Source: Manis javanica | Taxonomy: Eukaryota; Chordata; Mammalia; Pholidota; Manidae | Assembly (NCBI RefSeq): GCF_040802235.1 | Contig: NC_133165.1 | Span: 16,649,623-16,713,622 of the forward strand | Direction of reading: 5' to 3' | Length of the DNA: 64,000 nucleotides | Shown here: positions 24,110-37,489 of the stretch, piece by piece | Numbering within the stretch: position 1 is the stretch's first letter | Layout: every line of letters starts with the position of its first letter | The notes under the pieces: generated by a model | Database searches by the model: none | The model's input: only the letters and a program-made list of their open reading frames with translations | What the model was told of the DNA's origin: nothing | Position numbers and translations under genes: made by a program

Positions 24110-26400
24110 ACAGAGACCCAGGACTTTTGGCTAACCATCCACAGGTAGAGACAAGTTTCAAGGTTCAGGGGAAGAGAATAAGCTGCACCCATACAGAGGT
24201 GATGAGAAAAGGAGCAGAAGGATGCCCTTAGCAGTCTCCCCAGAGCCTCCTGAGGTGGAGGTGAAGTGAGAGTCAGTCACTGGCTCGTAAGGTGCTTCCT
24301 GCGTATAGTTTTCATTATTAATGGATGACAGAGCTTCAGATCGAAAGATTCAATGTCCAGGTTTGTCACTAACATCCCTTTACTGTTTTCTTAAACATTT
24401 TTCCATTTCCTATGAAATATATGCGTATTATAAAAAATTCAGAAAGAAATGATAAGCAAAAAGAAGAAAAAATGTGAAATCACCCATGATTTTACTCCTT
24501 TAAAACAACCAATGCCGAACCTCCCAAAGCGTCCTCCCCTTCAGAACATGCAGAGCTGGGAGAAGCTTCACACATAATCTGAGTCTAACGCCCAAATGTT
24601 TTCAGAAGATAAAACTACAAAGCAGAAAGGTTGTTTCAGCAAAATAAAATTCCAGCTTATTGTTAGGCAACGTTGTTTTACACACATATCAAACAGGCCA
24701 AAACCCCCCAGCAACTTCGTAGACAAAAAGGAGGAAAGAAATAAAAAGAAACCTTTTATCTTTGGTCTTTTTAACCATCTCATACACATCAACTGCTGAT
24801 GGTGCAGCTAAGTATATACACAAGAAAAGTTACTAGAATGCTGGAAATAAGATTTTTTTCTTGTTTTTGTTTTTTACAAGTTTTTTTTTCTCCTTGGAGA
24901 TGATAAAGGACATGGTCACACCACAGGTACAACCAGAAATAGGGCAATTCTTAAGGCTTGTCTGGCCTTCTGAGACTGTTAAACATGGCTGACCCCTCTT
25001 AGGATGCCAAAAATATTAATGCAGATTACAAAATATAAACAAATTTTCACTTTAAAATATTTTTTAAGAAAAAAAGCAGAGCCTTGAAGTTTTGGCTCCT
25101 TTTTCTCCCCCTGTTGAAAATTCATGCTGTGTTTGTGGTTCTGTCATGTTCATGAGCGAAATGTGCCAGTCCTGACAGCTAGAGATGCACAAGTATCGTG
25201 TTATTTCATACACAGGAACAGAGGGCTGGAGGGTCAGTGGCTTGGGGCTGCTGGGAAGGGGCAGAGGTGGTCCTTGTCTTGGCCAATTCATCCTTACACG
25301 GTACCCGAGCAAGTTACTTTACAGGAAAACTTTCCACCTTAACCATGACCACAGCTGGAGGTAACGCAGAGGGCTTATTCTCCGCCCCCTCCCCCGCCCC
25401 ACCCCAGCTTTTTGGCCATAGAGTTGATGTGGAACATTGCATAAGTTAGGGGGTACAGCGTGATAGCGAGATATGCATGTACATTCTGAAGTGATTGCCG
25501 CAGTGTTAGTTAACCCCTTCACCACCTCACATGATTACTGATTGTTAGAGGTGAGCACACCGAAGCTCTGCCCTCTAGCGACTTTCAAGAACACAGTACA
25601 GCCTTGTCGGCTGTCGTCGCCAGGCCGTCCGTTAGAGCCCCAGAATTTAACTTATCTCACCGGTTTATACCCTTTGATCAACATCTCATTTCACGGCCAC
25701 CACCTCTCCCAGCCCCTGGCAACTGCCGTTATACTCTCTGTTTGTATGAGTTTGGCTTATTTAAAAAAAACAAAAACAAAAAAACACGATCATTTACTTT
25801 TACTCACACGATGATTTTAGTTTTAATTTTTTGAGGAATCTCCATATTGAAATAGATGTCAGACTTGGGATACTTTGCTTCTTTTCTTTGTTAGGTTAAC
25901 CTTAAAAGGTCGGGCCTTTTTGTTTTAATAACTGGTAGAAAGAAAGGTCTCCTTTCTGTTGTCTATCTAATCTCTAACAGTGTTCGACTTGCATGACTGT
26001 AACCTTTCAGTTCGGGAAAATGATGGACTGGGATCCGAAACACTGGTTAAAATAACCTTTTTAACATGCAGAGAAACACTCCCGAGACACAGAGTTATCT
26101 TAGAGGAAGACTTTGGAACCAAATATAAAATTTTTAGAAGTTTTTCTTCAGTTACAGGGACACGATGCGCAAGCTTCGCAGAAGCCTAAAGTACAGCCTA
26201 TACGCTGAACTCTAAGGTTGTAACCACCTCGGCTCTTCATTCTTCAGAGAAAAACCTCCCGAGCTCATTGCCCCATGTTCATGCCTGTTCTTGGGCCATG
26301 ATTACAGCTTCTTAGACCGAAAAGTCGGAAAACTGGGGGCCGCCTCTGGTTCCTTCTTCCTCACTGCCTGTGACCACATCCTGCCCGCTTACCTTCACAC
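24110..26400. other. Intronic DNA, no exon seen
   Basis: Mostly unique sequence. 25370-25420 is C-rich; 25540-25760 resembles a C-rich decayed L1 3' UTR in plus-strand reverse orientation but this is not firm. No gene recognised. Confidence 0.4.
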
Positions 26401-26418
26401 TGTCTGTCTGTCTGTCTG
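26401..26418. repeat. (TGTC)n short tandem repeat
   Basis: Four and a half perfect TGTC units, directly before an L2 fragment. Confidence 0.9.
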
Positions 26419-26439
26419 ACCTGTTGCCATGATCTCAGT

Positions 26440-26890
26440 ATCAGAAATCCAGTCTCTCTTGTGCCTGTGCCTTCAACTTCAAAGTGTTCTTCATATCATT
26501 GTTAAAACTAGATTTGAACACACCATCCCCCTCATTAAAAATGTTTGCCATCTAAAAAAAATCCACACTCTGCACGGCCTCCCTAGCCCCATCCTAACTT
26601 ACTATTTCCGCAAACCCTGTGCCCTACTCACGGTCCATACTCACTATTCCTCATGGAGAATTTAAAATGCCGTGTCTTTCAACTGGCTGTCCTTCAGCCC
26701 GAAATGCCCTTTCTTTCTTTTCCCATCTCATGTGTGGTTTAAAAGTCGCCTCTTCCCTGAAGATTTCACTGACGATTTTTCTCAGTCAGAACCTTCAGAC
26801 AAACCTTCCCGTGCCCTGTGGCATTTTCTTTTGTAGTTTTGCACAGTATGTATCTCCTTCTTTTCTGGTATCGAGAGCTTTGGTGGTAAT
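26440..26890 (+). mobile_element. L2 3' portion, diverged
   Basis: Sense L2-like order: a CACGGCCTCCCTAGCCCC segment, CCGAAATGCCCTTTC, TTAAAAGTCGCCTCTTCCCTGAAGATTTC. The ORF at 26619-26894 is a remnant of the L2 tail. Diverged, hence moderate confidence. Confidence 0.5.
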
Positions 26891-27639
26891 CTAATAAAAA
26901 CAATATTCCTATGGGAAAGTGTGTTGTGAATTTAAAACTGTTTCAAAATGAACTTTGGGATGACTATCCCCCTGTAATGTGGGAGCATCCCCCATTACTG
27001 TTCCGTTCCTATTTCAATACCCTGACCTCTGTCACCCTCTTCTTCCCTTAGGCAGTTCTAATGTCAAATTATGCCAACTTCATAGAAATATAATTGCAAA
27101 ACAGCTGGCTGTAAGCAATGATCCTTTTGTGTGAGATATAAAGGAGCAACTAAAGGCTTTCTGTGTTTGTGATGAGAACTGGAAAGCGGCAGTTCAAAAC
27201 CAAATAAAGCAAGATGCCTGCAGTTTTCATTTTGACAATTTTGCATAATTATCCTGTCTTCTTTCTTAGCTACCACAGTGACCGTGCACCCTTGTAACCA
27301 TGGACTTCCGTTTCAACCAAAGACTTATGTTGATAAGGAATAGCCTCGTCTCAGCTGTTTGGTTCAGTCCGTTCTGACTCAGTACTCAGATTCTGAGCAA
27401 CTTTGGGCTAAGCTTACGCCTTTCATTCTTTATCCTTTGGTGATGTTCACTGCATTTCCACTTACAGTGTGGATGAGGAAGGTAATACTCATGACCAGTT
27501 AGGATTCTGAATTTCAAGTGTCTAAAAACCCATTTCAAAATGGTGTGAATTACAAAGTAACACACTTACTTAGATGATGGAAAAGTCCAGAAGAAAGGCT
27601 GTGTGGCAAAGATTGTTAACTGTCCCCTAAAATCCATTT

Positions 27640-28165
27640 TCTCTTCTTTTTTTGGCAATAAAACTCTGCAAGTTCTACCTGGCTCTGGCTCATCCAGCTA
27701 GAACTACTTCTCCCAGACTCTCCCACAACTTCCTATGGCCAAGTGACTAACTATGGCCGTCGTAAGTGAGCATAAGTGATGACGTGTGTAAGTCCACAGA
27801 TTCTCCTCAGACCAGTGGTTCTCAGTGGGGGGCTACTTTTCCCCAGACATTTGGCAGTATCTGGACACATTTTTGATTGTCATAACTCGGAAAGGGAATG
27901 ATATGAGCCCCCCTGAGTAGAGGCCAGGGGTCCTGCTAAACACCTTACAGTGCATGGGGCAGCCCTCAACAGTACAGACATAGCAGCCTCAGTATCAGTC
28001 CAGCTGAAACCGACGAACCCTTCCTTGGAGTGAATGGAATCCCTCCACTCCTCCTTTTTTCCTTTTAACTGAAACATGGATGCGATGGGAGGGCAGCAAA
28101 CCAGCTTCTATCCTGCAACATGAAGACAATATCCTAGGGGGACAGAATAATAAGATCGGAAGATC
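27640..28165 (+). mobile_element. Ancient interspersed repeat split by MER20
   Basis: The two flanks (CCAGCTAGAACTACTTCTCCCAGACTCTC and GGCCAAGTGACTAACTATGGCC on the left; CTCCTTTTTTCCTTTTAACTG and CATGGATGCGATGGGAGG on the right) recall one old mammalian repeat whose name I cannot fix. A MER20 copy separates them. Confidence 0.45.
27811..27986 (+). mobile_element. MER20 hAT-Charlie element
   Basis: Starts ACCAGTGGTTCTCAGTGGGGGGC and continues CCCCAGACATTTGGCAGTATCTGGACACATTTTTG, GTAGAGGCCAGGGGTCCTGCTAAACA and TTACAGTGCATGGGGCAGCCC, the MER20 order. CCTCAG occurs on both sides (27805-27810 and 27987-27992), consistent with an eroded 8-bp hAT target duplication. The 3' end is slightly short. 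Confidence 0.8.
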
Positions 28166-28399
28166 CTAGGTCCCTAAGTGACCTCACAGCCCCAAACTGC
28201 CTAGCAGTCTTGCCCACCCACCCACCTATGGACATGAGGAAAATAATTTCAAACAAATTCTATTTTGGGGTCTCTTTATTGCTAGTCTCTTTATAACAGT
28301 TTAGACTGTTCCCCATCAAACACGGATTCAGCAACATCATCAAGGTCCTGGGTTTGTCTGTCTCTGCTGTGCTCTTTGTGGAGTGCTCAGATTCCACCT

Positions 28400-31300
28400 G
28401 GTGCTCCCTGGAGACGCCCCAGGCTTCCCTGGAGGGTGTGGATGGCTGCGCCAGCTATGAGTCTTAGATTGGTACACTATGCTGTCCAAGGGAAAAGAGA
28501 GCCTACATTGCAAAAGCACCCAAGGAAAAGTACCAAGTTCATTCTGATTGGCCTGATGCAGATGAAGCGTCTACTGTCTATGAATCCCAGTGGTTAAGAG
28601 AACATGACGAGGTAGGATGGCTTAGTCCTGGGTCATGGGTCCATCCCCAAACGATCGGGAGGGCCAGGAGACCTATCTCTGGAACTGGGGGAAGGCACAG
28701 CTCTATTCTAAATCTAGGCTAAGAACAGAAGAACATGGAGCTCCCTCAGGCAGACTTAGATGGGTCTTCCCAGGAGACAGGGGACAGAGCCAGGAGGCAA
28801 CCAGCCAGTGTTTATAAAATGACCCAGCCTCGGACCTCTACGGTCTCGTCCCGTGTAAACTCAGAAGTGTGCACACTTGTTTGCAGAGAGCTACTCCTTC
28901 ACTTGTGATCAAATTCCTGGGAAGGAGCTATGAAGCCCCTGTATAAAGAGGTCCAGCGGTAGCCGAGACGGGAGAGTTCAAACACCACAGAGTGAGGGTT
29001 CAGCTTCCTTTGCCAGCTATAGCTTTATTCTGCGTACTCACTGAGTAAGCCTCTTCTACCGGTAAGCCAATCATATAACAGCATTCAAACAATTAAATAG
29101 TCATAGAGTTCACAGGGCAAGTGATTTCCATTTCCATCATTGGCAGTTACTCGAGTAAATCATAAATAATTTACAAGTACTTAGGGAAGACTACATTGAA
29201 GAGCTTCTGTGACTTTGTAGTTTAAAATGCTCCCTGTAATGTTATAGTAAGGAGACAGCATTCAAAATCTATTCTGGGAAAATTTTCTGTGTGAGCACAC
29301 AATTTAAAAATGAATTTACATTCATTAAATGCAGTGTTTGCTAAAAGAAAACAACATTACATAAGTGACTGCCACAGAGAAAATCAGCCTCATTTTAATT
29401 AGATCATAACGTCACCAAGACTGATTTAGGTTATTAAGGGTGGCAGGGTGCTTTGGGGAGACAAAAACATAAATGCAAAATTCTATTATTATGAATTGAA
29501 GGGGAAGCAGTCTTGGTTGTGGTGCAGGAAGCCACTAAATTCCAAGAATCATTTCTAACATCGCCACCCGGACTGTACGTGACTACCAGCCTCCTGGCCG
29601 GAAATACAGGCATGTATGTGCGAGACCCAGGCGACGAGGGTCTGGCGCAGAGAGATTCTGCAGAGGGGCATTTTATGGGCAAGCAGAAGAGCAGGGTGAG
29701 GGGCTGAGCTGCACCGTAGCAGAGGAAGGGGTACAGTGTGTTTGCAAGATCTGAATCTTTTCTGGTCAGTTTTCAAAGTGAAATTCTTCACCTAGAACTC
29801 AAGCCTTTTTCCGCCTGTATTTTGGAAGATCACGAAAGGCAAATACAGAGTGGGAGCAGTAGTAATTGCGTCTGACTCTTCCAAAGCATTTGGTAGAATG
29901 ACCAAGTATGACCTGTTTATACGAGCTGATTAACAAAAACAAAAACAGTGAGAGAATTCAGTAAAGCAAACAAAACTGAAAACGGCAAATGTGACTTGAC
30001 TTTTTTTTTTCCTGCAGATTTGGGCTTAGCTTCTTATTTATGTCAGATGAAAGGTCACTAGTAAGGTTTTTAAAAAAAATATTAGACATTTCTACTTGAT
30101 GAAATAACATGGGCATCGTTGTTACTTGGTAACATTGCTAGGCTTTTAAAGCACATATACGATGACAAATGGATGCTACTCTGTATCCACATAGAGATAG
30201 TTTCCAGGAAATTTAATGTGAGCACAAAATGAAAATGTGAGAATAGAGGTGTGCTTACAGATGACGTGACTCAACAGGGTTTGTGCTCTGTAATGGGGTT
30301 ACTGGGGCTCACCCAGTTCTTGGGTTGGTTTAGCCAGAATCAATTTTACTCTGATTAACTCTATATTCCTTGCAGGTACTTGTTTTTAAAATGTCTATGC
30401 ATCTTCTAAACATTCTGTTGTCTAAGCATCAGAAATACTGAGACTATCTTAGGCTGAGGGAGAGAACGGGAAATGTTTCCAGATGGCGTGATGGCATCTC
30501 CCTTCATGTCCTCACTGGGAACGGTTTCCAGAGCTTGGCATGGGGCTGGGTATATCTCCCCGGGAATGAGGGAAGGGCCCTAAGTTTTCTGAGCTGGAAA
30601 TGCCTCAGTGCTTCTTTCCCTCCTTGAAAAAGAAAACTCACCATGTTGTCAGGAGGGCTCCTTTCCCATGCCCACCCCCTTCCTGTCTCTAAGAGACATC
30701 GTTGAGGCTGTGCACCTAGGAGAGGGTGAGCAGCGCAGCTTCCATTTCCCCTTATAAGAAGAGATAAGTGTGTTTTAAGACTCGTAATATTGTTGATAAC
30801 TCATACTTCCCACCTTATTTGGCATGAGATTTAACAATATGAATAATTCATGTCCTTGAGAAAAAACGGTTGTAACACCCTGGTTGGCTGGTTATTAAGT
30901 TTCTTTATTTGAATATTGGTTTATCCTTCTGGGGAGATATTTCATTTTGATTCACTGATGGGCAACTATGGTTCTCTTTCATAGAGCTGTGAAACTCTGT
31001 TTGAAATCGCTGGTGCTCTGTGCATCAAGAAGATAAGCAGCTTTGCAGGAGAGATCAACTTCTACCTTGGTAACCTGGTTTTCTTACAGTATTGTAAGGA
31101 GAAAATAAAAATAAACGATGGCTCCAATATTATACTGCAAATAGGAAAGTGACATGGTGTAATGTAATTCCGTGGTGATTTTACTGCTTTTTATGAAGCA
31201 GATTTGTGACTAAAGTCAGTCACCACACAGAGGTATTCCCAGTCTCAGTAAAAACTCAGAATAGTGTTATTGTACACCGATTTCTTTGGTGTTGATGTCA

Positions 31301-31550
31301 CCTATGATACTTCATCCCTAAATATGGGAGAAATGGCAGTTGGTGTGTTAGATTTGGTTTCTATGAAATGGTTTAATTCTTTAGAAGACTCCAGAGCCAT
31401 ATACCGAATGGCCACAGAGATGATCCAGACGCTAGGACTGGGCTTTTTTCCCACATTTTCCATCTTCCTGAGTTGCAGATATTCTACAGTCTGACATCTT
31501 TCATGACTTTTGGTCTAAGATAATTTAAGTGGTTATTCCATTTTTCTTGA
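28400..31550. other. Intronic DNA, no exon seen
   Basis: 28480-28800 may be a degenerate old repeat; a T run lies at 30001-30010. The rest is unique AT-rich DNA without recognisable coding or RNA genes. Confidence 0.4.
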
Positions 31551-31564
31551 TACTATTCTTTAGC

Positions 31565-31745
31565 TCTGTGGCACAGAATTCATTTACCCATTCAGCCATT
31601 CACTCACGCATTTACCCCTTTACTGAGTGTCTACTGTGTGCCCGGAATTCATCTTTAAGCCAGTGCCCTGGTTCAATTTTTTTATCCTCAGGGTTGATAC
31701 AGAGCACGTGGTAGAGATCCAGCAGGTATTTGCTAACTGACTCTC
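31565..31745 (-). mobile_element. L2 3'-end-like fragment
   Basis: CACAGAATTCATTTACCCATTCAGCC, then TTTACTGAGTGTCTACTGTGTGCC, fits the reverse complement of an L2 end, with a scrambled continuation. Short and diverged. Confidence 0.45.
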
Positions 31746-32671
31746 TGAATCAGTAAGTGTAACTATCTAATGAGCCACTCTTAGGGAAGGGGTTGAGGGG
31801 GACGCTGGGAACTGTAGAAACTAGCTCGTTCTTCATAGAGCTTTCACGTGGATTGGGAAGAGAAGGCAGAAATCCCTGTGAAACTGTAAGTCAACGCACA
31901 TATTTTTGTAGTAGGAAAGATGACGTAAGACAGTGTATGATTTCTTGCAAAATGATTTGCACAGCAAGGACTGTGAGAGAAATTCAGAGTAAACACCCTT
32001 CCATTAGTTGGAAATGGTTATATTGAATTCAAGCCTCTACATTTAGGGAGTCCAAACAAATGCCACCCAAGAGCACTAACCTTTTGTTAATTCTAAAAAT
32101 CAGCTCTCACAGCATCCTCCCCCTTGACAAATAGACATTCACAGTGACTGGGAAATCCAGCTTAAAATGGAGGATTTTCCCACTCCTTAGGGCTCCGCAG
32201 TGGAAGCTGGCAGTGTGGGAGAACAGCTCCGGGTCCTGCCTTGTCCATGTTCTTTCTCACCATCCATTCCAATGTGTGCCATACAAAGTTTCTCGTATAC
32301 ATAAGGGGATGCTCCAGCCTGCATGTCCAAGCACCATTTACTGGCCCGGCTGCTCCTCAGCCACGGGGTATGCACCTGCCTCCAGGTGATGCATGACCAC
32401 CGCCGGGGGTGGGGGGGGGGAAATCTTCAAAGACCTTGAGCCTTGAGAAGCGGCCTTCCGGAGGGAGCCCTGGGTCTCAGGCACCTAGGGCCCGGCCTAG
32501 AATGGAGAGTGGTGTGCAGCCTCCAGGTAAGTGTGTTCTGTTGGCCTTGCAGCTCCTGGAAGTCGCTGAAGCAGGGCCCGAGTGGGGCCCTCTTAGCTCT
32601 GGGTTCCTGGGCAGGGTCCTTGTCCACATCTAAGGGCTGTGTTGCTCTTCTTTCCAATTTCTAAAAAGCTC

Positions 32672-32805
32672 TTAGCAGGCACTGTACCGTTTATGCTCTA
32701 TAGTTCATCCCATTGACTCTTCATGACCACCCTGAGAGGTACATATTATTACTTCCATTTGACAGCTAAGGAACCTGAGACTAAGTCCACGGTCACACAG
32801 TTAAT
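32672..32805 (-). mobile_element. MIR SINE
   Basis: GCAGGCACTGTACCGTTTATGC, CACCCTGAGAGGTACATATTATTAC, CAGCTAAGGAACCTGAGACTAAG and GGTCACACAGTTAAT follow the reverse MIR consensus. Confidence 0.75.
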
Positions 32806-32899
32806 ATTAGTTATCATGGAAGTCCTGTGACCCTGAGTGATGTGGCTCATTCCTGCCTCCGCAGTGTCCTTCCTCAGGACACTCGCCACGCTGCCTCCC

Positions 32900-34470
32900 C
32901 TAGAGCCACGCTTCCCCCCGGCACCTGGGATCTGCCGTGTGCCTGGGTGCCTCCTCTTTCAGCCCCTACTCCACACCTGTTTAATTAAGCCCAGCTCTAA
33001 TAGCACTCCTTCATGGAAACTCATTTTAAAGCAGCTTCTCCTTTTCTAATCCTCATAAAGGATGGCTGTAATCCACTAACAGGATGGTAAATGGGACTCA
33101 GGGAAACAGCTGATTTACCAAACAACCCTTTCCATGAGCTTCTCTTCAGAAATACTCCATCAGGTGCTGCTCCAGACTGAAGAAAATTTGACAAAAGTTA
33201 CCCACTGGAATAACCATAGTGAGTTAACATGATGATTTGCATTCAATCACTAGCAGGTAAGGACATGAGTTTTCTTCGGGCAGAGGGAAAAAGCCACAGA
33301 ATCTTTATGGAGAAAACCTATTCCACAGCATTCTTTGGGAGATTGTGCCCTATTTGTAAAACAAGTGTATCTAGCAAAAGGTTGTGAAATATTTTTTTTT
33401 TCCCTTTGAAGAGTCCCCTGTGGTATGAATGAGGCTAGAACATTCTGTTCTCATTCTTGCCAGTTTAGCTTCAGGGTAGGAAGGGTTGCTAGTGTCTAAA
33501 TTTCTAAATTCTAAACACTGTCATCTCTAGGAGTGACGATTAGATGCAGAAGAAATATCCTAAAGCAAGCTTATGGCTTGCCTTGAAAATCCACCCAAGA
33601 GAGCACAGAGCAAATTAATTTAGTGGAATTGGACAGAATCAGAGGTCTGATTTGGAGTCTTGTTGGAAATACTCTGGATGAGTAGGATTCTAAGACTAGT
33701 TTCAAAAGGGTTAAATCTTACCAAGAAAGGCTGGATGTGAGTATACTTCAAACAACTCACAACTTGTTACTTAATCTGAAGGGCATTCTAAAGGGACAGT
33801 TTAATATCTTTATTGAATAAATGAATAAGAGGGCAGACATGTTCTAAGAAAGGCTGCCATTTATGGGCTCTAAATTACATGGAAAAGCACATTGTGTTTA
33901 ATGCCTCTTTTAGGATATAAATGAGTCAAAAATCATATGCCAATAAGCAATATTAGTGCTTTTCAAGTAAAACCCTTCCTATACAACTCTGTTAGATGGA
34001 GAGAAAGCAATGTCTTCTAATGTCAATTTGGATATATTGTGCCAGATTCCTTGGAATCAAAATTTAGCCAAACAAGTGTTAATTAAACTATCAGTGTATT
34101 TCTCTTTCAAAATTATTGAAAGAGATAGTTACATTTAGTCAAATGAAAGAACATTTTCTTACAATGGCCTTTTCAACAAAGCAGTCAGACCAGTCTAAAG
34201 AATTTAGTGAGATAAATTTGGTATTTGCCCTCAGTTCAGAGCAATGTGATTTCAGGCATAAGGACAAACCTATGGTACCGAAACTGAAAATAGACCCCAA
34301 ATGAGATAACAACTTAGACTCAAGATGTTCTGTGGAAAACAGACTCCCTATATATACTTTAAAAAAGGGAGATTCCTGCATAATCTTGCTGGGAGGTCAT
34401 TGCTAACATGAATGATGAAAACCAAGTTGGGAAACACAGATAATGAGGTTTTGAAAGTTTTTGGAGGGCA
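32900..34470. other. Intronic DNA, no exon seen
   Basis: Unique AT-rich sequence with no repeat that I can name over 33100-34450, which makes it a reasonable place to look for conserved noncoding elements. No ORF with protein features. Confidence 0.4.
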
Positions 34471-34479
34471 AATTATATG

Positions 34480-34565
34480 ATGAGTCAGGTTTATTAAACA
34501 TTCATTGTATGCCCAGCACTTTGCTAGGTGATATGAGGAGATGATAGAAAATACAGGCAACTTTA
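34480..34565 (-). mobile_element. L2 3'-end fragment
   Basis: TTTATTAAACATTCATTGTATGCCCAGCACTTTGCTAGGTGATATGAGGAG is a decayed reverse L2 terminus. Short. Confidence 0.5.
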
Positions 34566-34569
34566 GAGA

Positions 34570-36655
34570 AAGTTACAATGAGTGAGAGATGAGATTAGAA
34601 GGAGTTCACTGAAAACAAAAAACCAAATATAAAAATGACATAAAACATGACCTTGTTTGGTTAGAAGAAGGAAATTGGGTCTGTTTATCCTATTTTGGGT
34701 AATGCTTGGCTTATGTTGTTTTCTGCTTCTTTGATCAGGATGAAAGTTTAATATTTATCATTGGAATTTTTACAGGTGCCTATTAAAGTAGTACTAAAAA
34801 TTCCTTAAAAAAGAAAACAAGACAGCAGCAGAAGCAGTGAACCCCACAGTGATTAATGAAAAACATTTAAACTTACAAACTTAAAAAACTGGGTCTGCAT
34901 ACAATCCCAAATATAAGTTTGACAGAGAAATGGGAAACCAAATAAACAGGTCAGAGTGCAGACTTCGTGGCGTAAATAAGAGGAAATCAAATTAGCTATC
35001 AAGTAGTCACATTTTATTTAGGAACAATTAATGGTCAATCAATTGGTTTGTAAAAATCAGTCCTCATCAACCACCTGTAAACCACACTTCAGTACCCCTA
35101 GAAAAGTCCTCAAAAAACAGGCTGAGCAAGAAAAAGAAACTGCAAATGGGCACCGTGTTCACATTGCCCAGAAATTGACACAGCCGTGAAGGTACATTTC
35201 AACCTGCAGGGAGAGGAAGGCGTCTGTGTGTTTGCAGGGGCTGTGGTTTGCTCTGCCTTTGCTCTTGGGGGCTTAAGGACAATGCCATTTTCCAAAGACC
35301 TGTACAAATCCTAATTATGAGCAAACGTGCACCGCACACACACAATATATCTATGGCTTTCGTTTGTAAAGGCACTTTCAGGGAAGAGCATCATTAATTC
35401 CCAGGGCTCTCTATGGTTATTTGTTATCTGGGAATGCAGGAATTCCTCTAAATAGGTCATCGTAATACTGATAATCATCTCCACGGTAACCAGCTTTCAA
35501 GGCAACTGGCTGAGGGCTGCATTTCTGGATGGGGGAAATTACGTTACAGGCACAGTAGTGACACAATGTAGTGCCATTCAGATTCCCTTGTAAGTACAGC
35601 ACTTTTTAAATATTCTCTTCATAACCTGAATCAAGTATGACTTATTTGGGAGACATCTGTAGGTAATCCTGTCTCTTACTGTATGCAATAAAAGACACAC
35701 ATGTTTGGTTATTTCTGTTACGGTTAAGGTTAAGCAAATAGATCGGGTGCTTGGGGTTTCAAATGGTAACTCAGGGCCTGTATCTTGGTAGCAGTCTAGG
35801 GGTGTCATTCTCACTTCCTGTCTCTGCCTGCCACTGTCTGTGCAGATGCTTGACATATTCAGGAGAGAGATTGTTGTGCATAAAGTTACCATGAAATTGA
35901 AATCTGACAAATGTGTTTCCTAGATATGAGGGAATCTATTTTTCAGTGTCCAGGGATAAGAGTCATCAACTTAAAAGTACTCCAAGGCTTGAGTCCTTGA
36001 AATGTTTTTTAGCCAAGAGAAGCAGGGCACAACCCAACCAAATCACTTTAAGCTTCATTTTTTTTTTTATCTGTGTCTTAAAGTACTTGAATAATTCCAA
36101 AGAAGGAGCTACTTCATGGTAATCTCCTATTTGCTGACCATGGGTAGGATATTTAATTATAGTTAAAAAAAAAAACTAGTTGAAGCCTCCAGCTGGAGGG
36201 TGACAGAGTGAGAACAGATCAAAGAAACTTGGTCTCTTTTTTTCTCACAACTAAAAAAGTGAATGCCAACAAGAGACACTGGGTCCCTGCTCCTCAAGGA
36301 GAAATCAGCCACCAAATAAGGCAAGGAGTGCAACTTAATATCACGGACGCCAAAACAAAACAAAGCACCCACGTATACACATGCGTGCAAAGTGCTGGCT
36401 AAGGAAAGCACAGACGCTGGGGTGGCACAGTGCAGCTCGGGGTCCTGACTTCCCCCAGCACCCTCTGAAGCTTTATTGCTGAATTGGTGAATCTCAAAAC
36501 TCAGACCTCGACAGAATCAAACCGAATGACTATTCTTGGGTTTTGCCTCTTTTGACTAACGGTTCGAGGAATGGCTATTGGTAAAAGTGGGCTGCTGGTC
36601 TCTCATACCACATTACATTGAGAAGATATCACAATGAACATTGACTCATGAGAAA
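34570..36655. other. Intronic DNA; one weak exon candidate
   Basis: Unique AT-rich DNA. The only coding-like signal is a minus-strand ORF end at 35417-35524, listed separately. A T run at 36057-36068 and an A run at 36165-36175 are the only simple repeats. Confidence 0.4.
35417..35524 (-). other. Weak candidate terminal coding exon, unknown product
   Basis: On the minus strand a pyrimidine-containing CCCCCATCCAG acceptor precedes a phase-0 reading frame of 35 codons ending in TAA. The encoded tail KCSPQPVALKAGYRGDDY... is hydrophilic, with an acidic/tyrosine-rich patch, and does not look like a translated repeat. I do not recognise it. The orientation is that of SYT1, so it could be an alternative 3' exon, an exon of an unrelated transcript, or chance. 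The acceptor is weak and AT-rich DNA easily produces Asp/Tyr codons, so chance is the most likely reading. Confidence 0.15.
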
Positions 36656-36659
36656 GGGG

Positions 36660-36768
36660 ATTTTTTTGTCTCTTTTGTTCACACAGCTGTATTCCTAGCA
36701 CCTTGATTAGAATAGTGCCTAGCAGAAAACAAGTACTCAATAAAAAAGTTGTTGAATGATTGGAAAAA
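36660..36768 (+). mobile_element. L2 3' end
   Basis: TTTGTTCACACAGCTGTATTCCTAGCACC, then AATAGTGCCTAGCAGAAAACAAGTACTCAATAAAAAAGTTGTTGAATGATTG, is a clear sense L2 terminus with its CAATAAA-type end. Confidence 0.8.
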
Positions 36769-37489
36769 AAAATCTTTGAGTTTTCCCATTCACAGCAGAT
36801 ATGAGTCCTGATGGATGGGAGAGATTAAAGCTAGGACAAAATACCTATCAAATCCCAGAGGAAAGACCGGAGCACAGGAGTTCGGACTCACGCAGATGTC
36901 ATGTGGCTTCCACAGAGCGTTCCTTTCCCCTCTGCACCCTCTCCATCAGTCTACGGTGAGGTGGACGGTATTCAATGCCAAGTCCCAAAACCAAAGTTCA
37001 GGGGGAGAACAAGTCAACTCGGATGGAAATGGAGTCAAGAAGATGTCATCTACACTAGGTTAGAACAAAGAGAAGGTCTGGATGGAGCTCTTCAGCTATG
37101 AACAAGATGGGGGTGGGGATGGGGGAGGCAGTGGCACATACCCATGCCCAGGCTGCGTCCTCAGGAGCAAAACCAACTGGGGAGGGGCAGGGACATGGCA
37201 CAGGCGTCACGATTAATTTTCTTTGCCTACGATGAAAACTGCTGAGATATGAACAGTATAGTAAGCACAGAAGAGATTCCATCTTAAGGCTAAGATTCCG
37301 TTTTAAAAACCAGGGAGTTAGGAGATAAGATTCCTAACATACTCTTTGGTAATCAGACAATAACCCACCCAATCTTAAGGCAGGGCAAGTAGTCTTAACA
37401 GGTACGTTCCCACTGCTTGAGGGTAACCACTATCTTGGAGAAGAACAGGATCAATAAATTCCTTGTGTTAACTTTATCTTAGAGAATAT

